Below are positions 33,651 to 52,995 of a DNA stretch of 64,000 nucleotides, piece by piece. Origin of the DNA: Beaufortia kweichowensis (lineage: Eukaryota > Chordata > Actinopteri > Cypriniformes > Gastromyzontidae); contig CM032811.1 of the NCBI GenBank assembly GCA_019155185.1, positions 13,226,075-13,290,074 of the forward strand, in the 5' to 3' direction. The notes beneath the pieces were generated by a model. The model made no database searches, was not told the DNA's origin, and saw only the letters and a list, made by a program, of their open reading frames with translations. How positions within the stretch are numbered: position 1 is the stretch's first letter; each line of letters begins with the position of its first letter. The position numbers and the translations under genes are program-made.

Positions 33651-36600
33651 TTAATCAACTTCCTCAATTGTCGGGCCAGAGGAAGCACCACTTCCGGCCC
33701 CTCCGGGAAATCCTCCCGGCATTCCCCCCGGCATGCCGCCAGCACCCTGATAAAGCTTGGATATGATGGGGTTGCAAATCTTTTCCAGCTCCTTCTGCTG
33801 ATGCTCATACTCATCTTTTTCTGCAGTCTGTTACACAAGAAACAATTAGTTTCACTGAGGAAATTAAAAGATTACAGTAAGAGATGCTAAAAAAAACAAA
33901 GTTTATAATCACAACACACGTTTTCTGTTGACTCATGCATTAATGATGTTTGTGTTATTTAATGAAACATTCTGGGTGTCTACACAAGGTTCCTCAAGGC
34001 AAGAACATCTAATTGTTCCTTTAAAAGAGTCTTAAGCATGTGAACAAGCGTGACCCGTAAATGTCTTTCGTGCAGCGCGTGTTTTACATCGTTACCTACC
34101 TGGTTCCTGTCCAACCAGGCAATGACCTCATTGCATTTGTCAATAATGGTCTTTTTGTCATCCGCGGTGATCTTGTCCTTTAGCTTGTCATCTTCCACGG
34201 TGCTCTTCATGTTAAAGGCCAGGGATTCTAAAGTGTTCTTGGCTGTGACCTTCTCCTTCTGAGCTTCGTCTTCTGACCGATACCGGTCAGCTTCCTGTAC
34301 CATACGCTCTATATCTTCCTTGCTCAATCGACCTGAAAGAAACCGAAGAGATTTGGTGGAAACTCCAGGTCAGAGTTTGTCTGGGTTCTCAACGGTTTAC
34401 GATCTTACCTTTATCATTAGTGATTGTGATCTTGTTCTCCTTGCCGGTGCTTTTGTCCACAGCAGATACATTAAGAATGCCATTGGCGTCAATGTCGAAA
34501 GTAACTTCAATCTGTGGCACACCACGAGGGGCGGGAGGGATCCCTGTCAACTCGAATTTGCCGAGAAGGTTGTTGTCCTTTGTCATGGCTCTCTCTCCCT
34601 CATATACCTAATGATATGAAAAGCATGATCAATAAAATACAAATCATGTTAAACATCTTAAAGATTTCGGTAATTGGTTAATGTGAAAACAACATATTTT
34701 AAATGATCTTTTTTAAGTTAAGACAGTTAATCATATTAAGCCACAGAAAATATCCAACACACTCTTTTAATTGGTGAAATGGTGACAAATGAATATACAT
34801 TTTTGTATGATCTCATTTGTTTTAGTATCTGCTTACACCACACACATGATTATAGTTTATGTATTTCATGGCAATCAAGTTGAAATTCATAAACTGTTTA
34901 TTCCTTCTTTTGTGACATGTTACTGTGCCTGCGTGATGTTTGGTGTGTGTGTTTGACGTGTGTGTCTGTGTTTTTGTGCATGTGCTGTGTGTTGCTTTTC
35001 ACATTTTTTCTCTTATGTATTTAATGAAATGCTTGTTGTTGATATGTTTCATGTACAGCTGCCTTGAATCAATGCAAAAGTTGAGAGTTGAGAACTGAAG
35101 TATGAATTCATATAAAACTCTTTCATTTACCTGAATCAGTACACCAGGCTGGTTATCGGAGTAGGTAGTAAACGTCTGGGTTTGTTTAGTGGGAATGGTG
35201 GTGTTCCTTTTGATTAACACAGTCATGACACCACCAGCCGTCTCGATGCCCAGAGAGAGAGGCGTAACATCCAGCAGTAACAGATCTTGGACATTCTCTG
35301 ATTTATCGCCCGCTAAGATGGCTGCCTGCACCGCTGAATAAAATAGATAAAGAGTAAAATGTGATAAACCAGCAAAAAAAAAATGTCAACACTACTAGAA
35401 TCAAAATGAGTGGTTTGTAATCCTGCACTGCACATTTTGGGTCTCCATCACAAACCAAGTTCAATGAATCTCTTTCCTAACAAGATAATGATTTGAATCA
35501 GTTGTGTAACATAAGTTGTGTAACATAACATTTTGATCTCCAAAATGTGCACTGCTGTGAACTTTAAACGTGATCATCAATCTCTTACCAGCTCCATAAG
35601 CAACCGCTTCATCAGGATTAATGCTCTTGTTTAGATCCCGACCATTAAATAAATCCTGCAGCAGCTTCTGAATTTTGGGAATGCGAGTGGATCCGCCAAC
35701 CAGCACGATGTCGTGGATCTGCAACTTGTCCATCTTGGCATCCCTCAGGGCCTTTTCCACCGGATCCAGCGTGCCGCGGAACAGGTCGGCGTTGAGCTCT
35801 TCGAATCGTGCTCTGGTGATGGAAGTGTAGAAGTCGGCACCTTCGTAAAGAGAGTCGATCTCAATGCTGGCCTGCGTGCTGGAGGAGAGGGTGCGTTTGG
35901 CACGCTCGCACGCCGTCCGCAGGCGACGGACTGCACGTTTGTTGCCGGTGATGTCCTTCTTGAACTTTCGCTTGAACTCGGCAATGAAGTGGTTGACCAT
36001 TCGGTTGTCAAAATCCTCACCACCCAAGTGGGTATCACCGGCAGTCGACTTGACTTCAAAAATGCCATCTTCAATTGTCAGGATGGATACGTCAAAGGTG
36101 CCGCCACCAAGGTCAAAAATGAGAACGTTGCGTTCACCACCAACCTGTTGAAAGATCCTTACGTGTCATTTCCTCACTAGTGAAGTCTTCAAAAAATATA
36201 AAGCTTTGTGTACAAGATCTGTGTACCTTTTTGTCTAATCCATATGCGATGGCAGCCGCCGTTGGTTCGTTGATTATGCGGAGCACATTCAGGCCTGCGA
36301 TGGTTCCTGCGTCTTTAGTGGCTTGGCGCTGAGAGTCGTTGAAGTAAGCGGGTACTGTGATGACAGGCGTTTGACACGGCCTAACATATCAAGAACAAAT
36401 TAGAAAATCTGATGAGCATCAGAGCATTTATTATGAAACAAGCTTTAAACACTTTTTACTGTATGTAACTCTCTACAGTCTTGTGTCTCACCCAGAGATG
36501 TTTAGTTTGTTGGTTTGTTTTAATAATTTTATTGGTTTTAATTTGATAAATCCAATGGGTTTGATAAACCTGAGTACTTTACATTAGTAAATTCTCTTTA

Positions 36601-38428
36601 TTGACTTTGTTTGTCATAACTCTGACTCATGTAGTACAGTAGGTACAGTAAGTACAGAAAGTTCAGTAAGTACAGTACACATGTACAGCACACACGTACA
36701 GCAATTAACAGTGACACCAGATTTTAGAATAACATGCAAACACGCCACAAAGGTTTACAAAAACAGGATATTTTTCAAATCAAATTCTTTTAGATTCACT
36801 CACGTTCTTCCTGTTATCAAAGCGATAATTTATTTTGCAGTGATACCAAACATCTCCTATACAAAGGTATTTTTCTGCCTTCTGAAGATTATTGGCTGTT
36901 GCAAAATCAGATTTGAATCTGTGGTAAAGTTCTCAAACCGCTCTAAAGCGTGTTATTAGATAAAACTGATTAAACCCCTCACCACAGTACATTTGTTTTC
37001 CTGCTTTCATTTTGCATGTGTCTTTTTTTCATTTCATAATGTATAAATTACATTACAAAATGTAAATCGAACACAAACCTTATATGGAAGGATTGTAAAA
37101 TTCCAAGAAAGGCATTCCGATTATGCTGTAGTACAACAGTATGTTAGTAGATAAATAAAGTGTGTCATGGGTGTCGACAAGTTATTACAAGTTTATTTGG
37201 ATTAGCAGTTGTCACATGGTAGACAAAGCTATGAAAAAAAACAAATGCCAACACCTTAAGAATGCTTCTTTGTAATCTAATACATTTTGATTTTTGTGTA
37301 CTACAAGATGAGACCCATGTTGGAAATAATTTATTTTATATCATTTACATCATAATGTGTCTTTAAAACAAAATTATTTCTCATTATTTTGTTTTTAATA
37401 TAATGATGATGAAGAACAAATGTTTAAGGTGATTTTTAAGCATAAGAAATCACCTCTTAACTTGTGCAGCAGAATTTTAATAAGCTGTTTTTCAAGATTG
37501 TCAACCACATCCTCAAAACATCTGAAAACTGAAACTCATAATCATGTTTCCTGCATGTTCATGTTGTGTGCAACAACACAATAAATGTAAAAAGGTTTAT
37601 AATATAAAAAAATTGCTTGTGTAACTGATCTACAGTGACGTTATTTTTCTCTCATCTCACCTTGCCCAAATAGGCCTCAGAAATTTCCTTCATCTTAGTG
37701 AGGACCATAGAGGACACCTCCTCAGGGTAGAAGGTCTTTATCTCTCCCTTGTACTCCACCTCCACCTTGGGTTTGGTGGCCTCGTTGATGACTTTAAATG
37801 GCCAATGTTTCATGTCAGACTGAACCACTGGGTCATCAAAGCGTCGACCAATCAGACGCTTGGCATCTGTTAAACAAATAACATGAGAAGCGATGGTTTT
37901 CTACAGTTATCCTTCTTGACATACTAAGTATGAATATGTGTGTTCTCCACTTTATAATACAATATTTCCAATATTTGGAGAAAATAGTTAAATTAGAAAT
38001 ATGCGAGTATCATATCCATATATGGCCACATAGCAGATTTCTCTCTAGGTGTAGCTTACTTCAGTTGAAAAACAATACCGTCATTATATCATATAACGGC
38101 AATGCCATCTATTGGAAAACAGCAATAAATGCAATTCATTGTCTTTAATAAGAATATTAATATTATATAAGACTAATGCCTGTTAGATCACTTTGCTCAC
38201 TTTTCTCATTTGGACTGACTTACCGAACACTGTGTTGTTGGGGTTCATGGCTACTTGGTTCTTGGCCGCATCTCCGATGAGTCTTTCCGTATCTGTGAAA
38301 GCGACGTAACTGGGTGTCGTTCTGTTCCCTTGATCGTTGGCGATGATCTCCACCTTTCCATGCTGGAAGATGCCCACGCAGGAGTAAGTGGTGCCCAAAT
38401 CAATCCCTACGGCTGGACCTTTTGACAT
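33651..38428 (-). CDS. hspa8: Hsc70 (HSPA8-type) chaperone with a 1-nt insertion in coding exon 3
   Basis: Eight coding exons: 38224-38428 (205 nt, MSKGPAVGIDLGTTYSCVG), 37661-37866 (206), 36227-36380 (154), 35589-36144 (556), 35131-35333 (203), 34409-34607 (199), 34100-34332 (233), 33651-33827 (177, ending PTIEEVD). Sizes match the HSPA8 pattern except exon 3, expected 153. It holds one extra base near 36365, shifting the frame just before ITVPAYFNDSQRQATKDAG. Without it the product would be 643 aa. Hsp70 signatures are all present: IDLGTTYS, IFDLGGGTFDVS, IVLVGGSTRIPKIQ and EEVD. HSC70 is an ATP-driven cytosolic and nuclear chaperone. The extra base may be a real lesion or a sequencing error; nothing else looks decayed. 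Confidence 0.9.
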
Positions 38429-39588
38429 TGTGCCTGGACAAGAAAACCATTTTAGTTTTTAACCATTTTATTATGCATGACAGATCAATTTTATTTTCTT
38501 GTTCATTCAAACCAAAACCAGATAATAACTGAAGAATTTGCATATTGGTTATCAGAATAAAACATTAAAATAATGAATAAATTGAGCATTGATATCAGTC
38601 ATACTGTATAAACTATACATGCAATTAAATGTTGAGAAGATGCACGTGTGTATAAATAGACACAGGCACGAGCTGTCAGCAGCTTTAGACAGTCTTGGAT
38701 CCAAGGGTGTCTTTGCTAGACTTTGCCTAGCACAGAATGCTCATAAATTGCCTGCAGAGACAAAATGGCCCACACAAAGCACCAGGTTGTTCCTGAGATC
38801 ATGAGACAAGAGCACATTGAGAAAGGGGTCATGTGACCCACGATAGCCTCATGATTTCACCCATGCATGCTTTGGGATATACAAATGGTATCATTAGATG
38901 TCTTTGACTTTGGGTGTCTAATATAAATGAGGTCAAAGGTCACAGCACACATATCATTCAGATACACACTACACCATACAAGAGCTGCGATACACTAAAC
39001 TAAATTTGTTTTCTATTATTTTGAAAATCTTTTCTTCTGCCTGAATTGATAAAAGACTTGTGTCAGGTATTAAAGATATTAATGTGTTAGAAGTTTTGCA
39101 TAACTAAAATTTTCACAAAAAGTAATCAGAGTCTGAGATGACTTAACATATATAACATTGTTAAGATTATTTTGGACTGCATAAAAATAATCTTGTATAA
39201 GGTATACCTTCATTTGTGCTCTTTTATAGTATTAAAGACAACTACTTACAAATTTGGAAATAGAGATAATAAAATTTTGATTTTGAAAAAAAAAACATTT
39301 GACTGTGCACTCCATAAACACAATCTTATCATATAAGACATGTAAACTTTCTTCACAAGTAATTAGTAAAACTATCACTAAAACTACAGTAGTTTTGGAA
39401 ACGTATTAATGCTCACATGATGTTTATTGTAAGACAGGCAGTGAAGTTTGGTGTAAAAAACAGTTTAACATTGTTTGGCAAGCAGGTTTTTCAATTACCT
39501 ACAAATGCAGAAAAATTATTTTTGACAGCAAGCAGACGAAACAGAACACCAAGCCGAACTGCTGCAATGTCTCAAAGAAAACTTTTAC

Positions 39589-39720
39589 CTGGAAAAGAGA
39601 GAAACGAGAGGAAATGTGCCCTGGCCAGAGCCCTGCTGGAGTCTGTGCTGGTGTCTCCTCGTGTGTGTGTATATAATGAGAGCAGTGTGAGGTCACCTGA
39701 CCCCAGAGAAAGTTCCAGAC
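39589..39720 (-). promoter_or_regulatory. hsc70 promoter and noncoding first exon
   Basis: On the minus strand are a heat-shock-element-like GAA-CT-TTC at 39,707-39,717, a TATA-like CATTATATAC at 39,670-39,679, and a donor CCAG/GTAAAAG ending a probable noncoding exon at 39,589. The coding exon 1 has an acceptor just before its ATG (CTTGTCCAG/GCACAATG), which supports a 5' UTR intron of about 1.1 kb. Confidence 0.6.
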
Positions 39721-39789
39721 TGCAGTTCTCATGTGCTCCGGGATCAGCAGCTCAATGTCTGCTATTCACAGCAAGAGGAGTAAAATAAC

Positions 39790-41250
<1,461 letters not shown>

Positions 41251-42279
41251 CAAACACACACTCACGCAGCTCCACCTGTGACATCACACAACTTATAAAG
41301 ACAGCAGTCAGACTTCTACATTCAGTTTACGATTGCCTTGTGATTTATCTGCCCCCTCCAGCTACATTAAAACATTATAAAAACATTGTGCAAACCTCAA
41401 CAAATAATAATCTTAACATCTGCTGTATCAAAACTCCAGAACCCGTTCACCTTAAAGTGTCAGTCATGTAAGAAAACCTACGCAAACATAACCGCTAACA
41501 GCCCTTTCATGTCAGCTCCTGAAAAGAATCAAATTTACATAAGAAATTATTTAACCACAGTGATTAAAAGACGTGTAAATGTTTAGCGTTTAATAATAAA
41601 TCAAGAAGTTTGAATAAGGTGTAAAGGTATTTTGTGCCCTTTACATAATATATAAAAGAACTGCAGTGCGGTCTCAGGGTAAACGGGTTTCTTCACTCAA
41701 TGATCTATTTCTGATCAGTTGATACTTGAGAAGTGTTTGAGATTGATGTGAGAAGACCAGAGCTGATCTTCTAGAGCTTCTCAGAAGTGTGTCATTGAAG
41801 AGCATGTGTTTCTATTATTATAATGTGTTCTTATGTGGCTTATATATGAGCCCCAGATGTTTCTGAGATGGTATAATACTCACTTAGATCAGCACTTACT
41901 ACAAATACTTTGTTCGTCTCGACTTTAGCTGTCACTGTATGAGCAATAAAAATTTAGTAGTCGAAGAACTTAACAAAAAACAATTAAAGATTATTTACAA
42001 ATGCTAAAACTATAGTGGTGATGTAATAAATTACAGTAAATGTATGCATCTTATTTAAATATCTTGGAGAGGTTCATCTGTTAGATGCAGTATAAGATTA
42101 TGTCAATAAAACAACTGTGAGGATCAAGTGTGCGCAGGTCAAGTGTTTTTCCAAGGAACAAACTCTTCCATTTTGCTACATAAATAAACACTGATTTAAA
42201 AGCAGCATCAGTCTTAAAAGAAAAATCCCATGGGAGCGAGACCTCCGTGCTCCACCAAAAAGACATTTTGCTTTTGTTC
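41251..42279. other. Intergenic, hsc70 side to TBC gene 3' end
   Basis: AT-rich noncoding DNA holding the probable 3' UTR of the TBC gene. No RNA gene or coding exon was recognised. Confidence 0.5.
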
Positions 42280-47478
<5,199 letters not shown>

Positions 47479-48698
47479 CGCTTCAGTGTCTTAAAGACTG
47501 GCTCCCGGTTGTGATGATGTCATCGTTTATGGAAGAACAGGAAAAACTCCTCGGTAGTCTTTCAATAAACTCATTTAGCTGTGTGTGTTTTGAAGTAAGC
47601 ACACCCCTCCTCTCGTCATATGACCTCGTCATTCTCATCAGGCTTTAAAAGCCCCCGGGCAGGTGCTTGTGTCTCCCCCTGGTGGTGAGATCTTGCTGCT
47701 GTCCCATAGGAGGCTTCAGTGGGTCAGAACTAGGAACCAATAAAACACATTTAAACCCTACTGGAATAAGACCCAAAACACACAACATAAAGGAATTATG
47801 CAATGGTTTTACTGGTAGAAGGTGATGGTTCATAATGGTAGTTGTAATGGAAACCATTAGGAGATTTCTGTTGTTTTTGTTCAGCAGGGACATTAATTTT
47901 AATATTTTGATTTTTAATCAATAGGTCAAAATTTGTACCCCACTTGTCGCAGTACCCTTTAAATAGGTTCTAATATGTACTGTTACAGATTTGTATACAT
48001 TTGGTACCAACATGTACCTACTAATATGCACTTTTTAGGTGCAAATGTGTACTTTTTGAAAGGGTACTCACTGGGGTACACAGTTTGACTATTTATTCTG
48101 ACCATGTGTGAAATGTTTATTAACTTCTAAGCATAGTTGTTTGTCTGTATTCTGTTCTGTGGTAAATCTGACACGTGTAAAGATGTACAACAAACGTCCG
48201 TAAACAATACAAACAGGTTATACAGGTAAAAGGTACATCTGCAAATACAAGTGTTTACAAGGTAAAATAGTGGAGAGACAACATATTTTATTGTTATTTT
48301 TAAACTTTTCAGTATTATCTTTATAAAACAGTGACCGGTTTCTTCAGGGCAGCTGCATGTGAACATGAACTCTGAACACATACTAATACAAAACAAACCA
48401 CAAGTTTTGTGTTTCAGTATTATTAGAAACCTCAGTCGGAGGTGGTAGGAAAAAGAATCCTTTGTTTCTGCTGTTGCTGTTTTTTGATGGAAAATAATTT
48501 CTTGTGAAATGAAGGACTGTTGAAGGACAGTTGAACCCGAGCATACCATGTGTGAGAAATAACAATAAGCCCACACCATGATTCACTATTTCCACCAAAG
48601 AAAAAAGCCCATTAATACCGTCAATGAGTAGGATGTAAATATATATATTGTAACAATAATTTATTTTTGATTTAGGATAAAGAGGAGAGTCTGGTTTA
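47479..48698. other. Intergenic with a CTCF-like site and a fish repeat
   Basis: 47,500-47,700 is the upstream region of the TBC gene. At 47,930-48,085 short GTACC and GGTAC motifs (for example TTTGGTACCAACATGTACC, GAAAGGGTACTCACTGGGG) mark a decayed interspersed repeat. The minus-strand frames at 48,127-48,721 have no recognised domain and are probably the 3' UTR and flank of the receptor upstream. Confidence 0.5.
47671..47690. promoter_or_regulatory. CTCF-like motif upstream of the TBC gene
   Basis: On the minus strand CTCACCACCAGGGGGAGAC closely follows the CTCF consensus (CCACCAGGGGGC). It sits between the TBC promoter and the Ig receptor cluster, where an insulator would be reasonable. 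Motif match only. Confidence 0.45.
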
Positions 48699-49741
48699 TT
48701 ATGGAGAAAAAAGTGTAACACAACTCATATATATAAATACCACAAATTTAGATAATAAGACCATTGAAAAAAGAAATGAATAGAGTGTGTAAAGTCTGGG
48801 CTGGCCCTTCACTCCATCTGTTCAAATAAAAGGTGCAGAAATTGAGAAAGACCGAGTGATGAAATGAAATTTCTCAAAATTTACAATAAATCTACTTTAT
48901 TTTTACTTTACTATTAACCTAAAATTACCTGTTATAGTGGTGGCAAAAACTGGATGCAGTAGAGTAACATTTTCTTTATCAAACCCAAAGAATACAAAAA
49001 GTTGTGTCCCGTTTCCATGGTGCTGTTGAAAAGTGCCATTAATCCTGCAGAAGTAATTACAGAAGAAGATTCCAGTGTCATTCATTTCTAGAGAGTTCAG
49101 GGTCAGACTGGATCTCCAGACGCTTTCGTTTCTGTCTTCACAATATCTCCCACTAAACTGGGAAAGTTCATTAATACTGGGATATTTCCCGCCTCTGTCC
49201 AGAATGTACCATTGTACAAGGCACCTGGAGACATTCTCCTGTACATCTGTGAGGATCTGACAGTGTATGGTGATGTTTTCTCCAGGTGAACTGGAAACCT
49301 CACCTGGCCACTGCTTCACCCAGTTCTGAGTGACACAGTTTCCTGTAGCAGAGGACAAGAAAGACATGTACACTATGGAGAAGTTTGTAAAGTAGACTTG
49401 TTTTTATTATATGAAATGGTAGTTAGTAAAGTGACAGTTCCCCCCAAAAATAACATTTTCATTTTTAAGTAATATTTAAGTAATAAATTAAATTAAATGT
49501 ATAAATCATTCATAAATAATAAAAATACATTAATATATAGAGATAAAATAAAACCAATTTTTTTGCTAACTTAAATATTACAGGAAGTTTCATTACAACC
49601 TGAATATTCGCTGAACGTTTGACAAGATACAAAAGATCATGACGCAGATTAAAAGATCGTAATAATAGAATAAATGATAGTGTTACCTGAGGGACAAAGA
49701 ATAAAGACAACAACAGCAAAGATGACATCATGAAATAACAT
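48699..49741 (-). CDS. Single-V-domain immune-type receptor with transmembrane lysine
   Basis: Three exons: 49687-49741 (signal peptide MLFHDVIFAVVVFILCPS), 48929-49342 (V-type Ig domain) and 48699-48817 (membrane exon). Phases agree (1, 1) and the product is 195 aa. The V domain has ENITIHCQ, CLVQWYIL and DTGIFFCNYFC. It then has a J-like HGNGTQLFVF, matching G-x-G-T-x-L-x-V as in rearranged-type V domains, NITRs and CD79B. The membrane segment reads LYSFLFSMVLLSKFVVFIYM with a central Lys, followed by a tail of about ten residues without tyrosines. By analogy it would need an acidic adaptor such as DAP12 to signal. AATAAA overlaps the stop region. The family (NITR-like or CD79-like) is unresolved. 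Confidence 0.75.
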
Positions 49742-51766
49742 CTTTCTCCCTGTAATAAGAAAAAAAAACTATTTTCGGTTACACTTTCGGAGGTTTTATT
49801 TGTTAACATCAAGTTCATGCATTAGTTAACATGATCTGACAAAGAACAATACTTCTATATTGTTTATTAATTGTAGGTCATGTTAATTTCAGCATTTACT
49901 AATACATTTTGAAAATTGAAAGTTGTATCTCTCAACATTAGTTAGTTAGTTTGCTGTAGCCTACAAAACATTTATCCAGCCATATGCACTACAGAGTCTT
50001 GAGGTTTGTGTATCCCAAATACCGAAATTAATGATCAAATAAACACTACACTGTAGGTGAAAGGTCTATCTTGCCACAATCTCTGTTACCTTTTGAAATA
50101 AATAAATGATGAAATACATAAGCAGAACTTTGTAGATGACATAATCTTGCCACAATCACCTTTAGAAATAAATGATTTTGCATTTTGTTCTGTTGCTGTT
50201 GCACTCACCTGTGGTCTTCTCAGAAATAAAGGGGCTTCATGAAATCCTTTACCCCGACTGCAGTGAAAAACATTTAAACAAGAGACAGTGAGGGGGCTTT
50301 CACACCTCTGTTATGGTCTTACTTCCTGTCGTGCATGTAACTTTAACAGCAAGTTACAGACACATGGAAAGTGCTGTCTGAAATACTCTAAACAATGATT
50401 AGTCTGTACAAAACTTAAACATCAGCTACATCACTTTGAAACAATCGTTTGCATGTTGCATGTTCACAAACCCAAATAAATGAGAATAAAAAGAAAAGCA
50501 AATTGCTTTGGGTTGTTAGGTGGTAACAGGAAATCCATGTGACAAAGACTTGCATGTCTTTCAAACATCACAACTGAATGCATGATGTCAATTTCTAAAT
50601 TCAAGAGAAGAAATAAAACCTGTTTTCAAATGAAAATTCAAATGAATCCTTATTTTTATATTTATCAGTTTTGTTGTTTTAAATCTTTAAAAAAACATGT
50701 TTTACTGGCCAATTGTTGCTAAACAACAAAATTAATTAATAATAGTTTGACAGCTACCCTTTCATTCTATGTGACATTTTATATATTTTCACTAAAATCT
50801 GCCTCAATTTACAAGATTCAGCAGGTTTGTATGTGTGTATGAATGCTTAGTGTAACAAATTGAAACAGTCTCGACAGTTATTCAATTTGATAGGGACAGC
50901 TGCCTTGTCATTCCCTGTGACTTGCAAGGACATTTTGTTTCATCCTTACAAATAAAACAGTAAACATCAGCAACAAATCATGTTTTACTTTAAATATACT
51001 CAGTCAACAAATTTGTATGAAGTTTAGTGAACCTAAAAATATCATTAGCTTGATATAAAAGCAATAGAAATGTTATGTCCATGCTAATATATTAAAGTTA
51101 TTGTCTAATAATAAATTAACATATTTTTGTAACTTTCACTTCTAGAATACCGAAAGTAGTGAGTTGGACTTTTGTCGAAATGCTTTATGGTGGATTGTAA
51201 AGCAAAGAAGATTTCTGTTTTTAAGTATATACAGAACTGAAAAAAAGATGCTTACATGCTGGAAGACGATATGACAGTTGTTAAATAGTGTGATGTTAAA
51301 CAAAAAAGCTGTTATAAGAAGAGGAAATGAAACCTTTAACTTCAAAACAGACTGTTTTTGGTAATGTTGCAGTATTAAAAAACTGAAAGTCTTGGTATAA
51401 AATTAGGTTATAATAATTGATACCATGCTGACCTGCCAAGAAATCATCTCACAAACGTACACACACTTGAAATGTGTTATTTATTTTTTAATGAATTTGA
51501 AATTAATTGCACAAAGATTGAATAGTCAAGCATTTAGATTGCATAAGATTTATCTCACACACACAAGTTAACCTATACCAACGAATACATTAATGCAATA
51601 TTTACTTTAAATTAATTATTATTATTTTACTGCAAATCTTGTCTATAGACTCTTCAAAAGGAACAAACAACATACCATTGCCATGTACATGCAGTAAGTA
51701 AATAAATAATGGCACAGCCGTTTGGATACACTATGTGTAAAGATACAATGCTTGTATTAATTCATT
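49742..51766. other. Intergenic, V-domain receptor to Siglec-like gene
   Basis: AT-rich noncoding DNA with the 5' region of the V-domain receptor (possible upstream exon near 50,200-50,260) and the 3' UTR of the Siglec-like gene. No coding exon or RNA gene was recognised. Confidence 0.5.
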
Positions 51767-52944
51767 TTATGTGTTAGCATAGATTGCTTCATCTTCATCA
51801 CATGGCAGGTCTTCATCATCACACTAATCAACAAAAAAGAATTTTCACATATTTCATACATGAGATTAATTTGGTTTAAAAGCAAATCCTCTCAGCAAAC
51901 TGTCAATAAACATGTTGACAGAAACAGAATGCGTAAAGAACTTCTGCATTTCTAAAAGCAAAGCACTTTCTGTTTTTGACTTTTTATATAATGAAAAGTT
52001 GTACTTACACCCCAGTTCTTATAAATATTTTGTTCAGTTTCTCTGCAGTTTGTGTAAATGTCTCCTGTTTGTTGTTCTTTACTAATTTTCACCAAAAGTA
52101 GATGAATAGAAAATACATGTTATAAAATCTACAACACACACAAAATATAAAATAAACTAGAAATGTGTAACAGGATCAACATGAATACCTGTCTAAGCAA
52201 TACTTTGGGTCCGTCTTCATTTCATTTTGTTCATTCTTCATATCCATTGCAAACTGTTGTGCAGGTCTTCGCCCGCTTCATGAAAATCAGGGAATTTAAA
52301 AAAAAGTTAGAAACAACAAAGACAGAAATATTATATTCATTATATTCGTTATATTCATATCTTAGAGAGAGATTCTTACCAGTGTCTTCTGGCTACACAC
52401 ACAGAAATAACCACTAAAGCAACTACAACAGCAGCTGAAGCAACAACAACAACATATACTATAAATCCTGTAAAAAAAAAGAAGAAATAAATTCTTATTT
52501 TTATGCAAATATTAAAACATATTTTAAAATTCATTAATGCATGTCTCACCATAAGGCACTGACAGAGTCATGACAGAGTTTCCTTCGCTGTTATTGGCCA
52601 TGCAGTGAACACTGTCAGGGAGACCCAGCCATCCCTGTAGGGTGAATATGGTAAAAGATCCATTTTGTTTAACGCTAGAGCTGAGGAAAGTACTCGACGA
52701 ACCAAGCCACTTGACTTCGCTGGGGGGGTTGGAGTCCACGATACAGACACAGACTGCAAAAGTCTCTGATTTGCAGGAAGACTCGTTTCTAATCTCAGGA
52801 GGATCTGTAAATGACAGAAAATTAATTTGTTAATTTGTTAATAATGTACTATTATAATTATTATCACAATAGAAATAAATGGTTGATTGACGGACGGACG
52901 GACGGACAGGCAGATAGATGGATGGATGGATGGATGGATGGATG

Positions 52945-52995
<51 letters not shown>

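Noticed and set aside
35713..36180. 155-aa plus-strand ORF and two other frames over hsc70 exon 4
   Set aside because: They are shadows of the 556-nt hsc70 exon on the minus strand, whose frame is clearly the coding one.
33828..38223. U14-type snoRNA in hsc70 introns
   Set aside because: Vertebrate HSPA8 introns often host SNORD14. I looked for the box C/D ends and core in each intron and found no convincing match.
48127..48721. 150-aa and 112-aa minus-strand ORFs downstream of the V-domain receptor
   Set aside because: They follow the receptor's stop and polyadenylation signal, overlap in different frames and show no domain, so they are most likely 3' flank.
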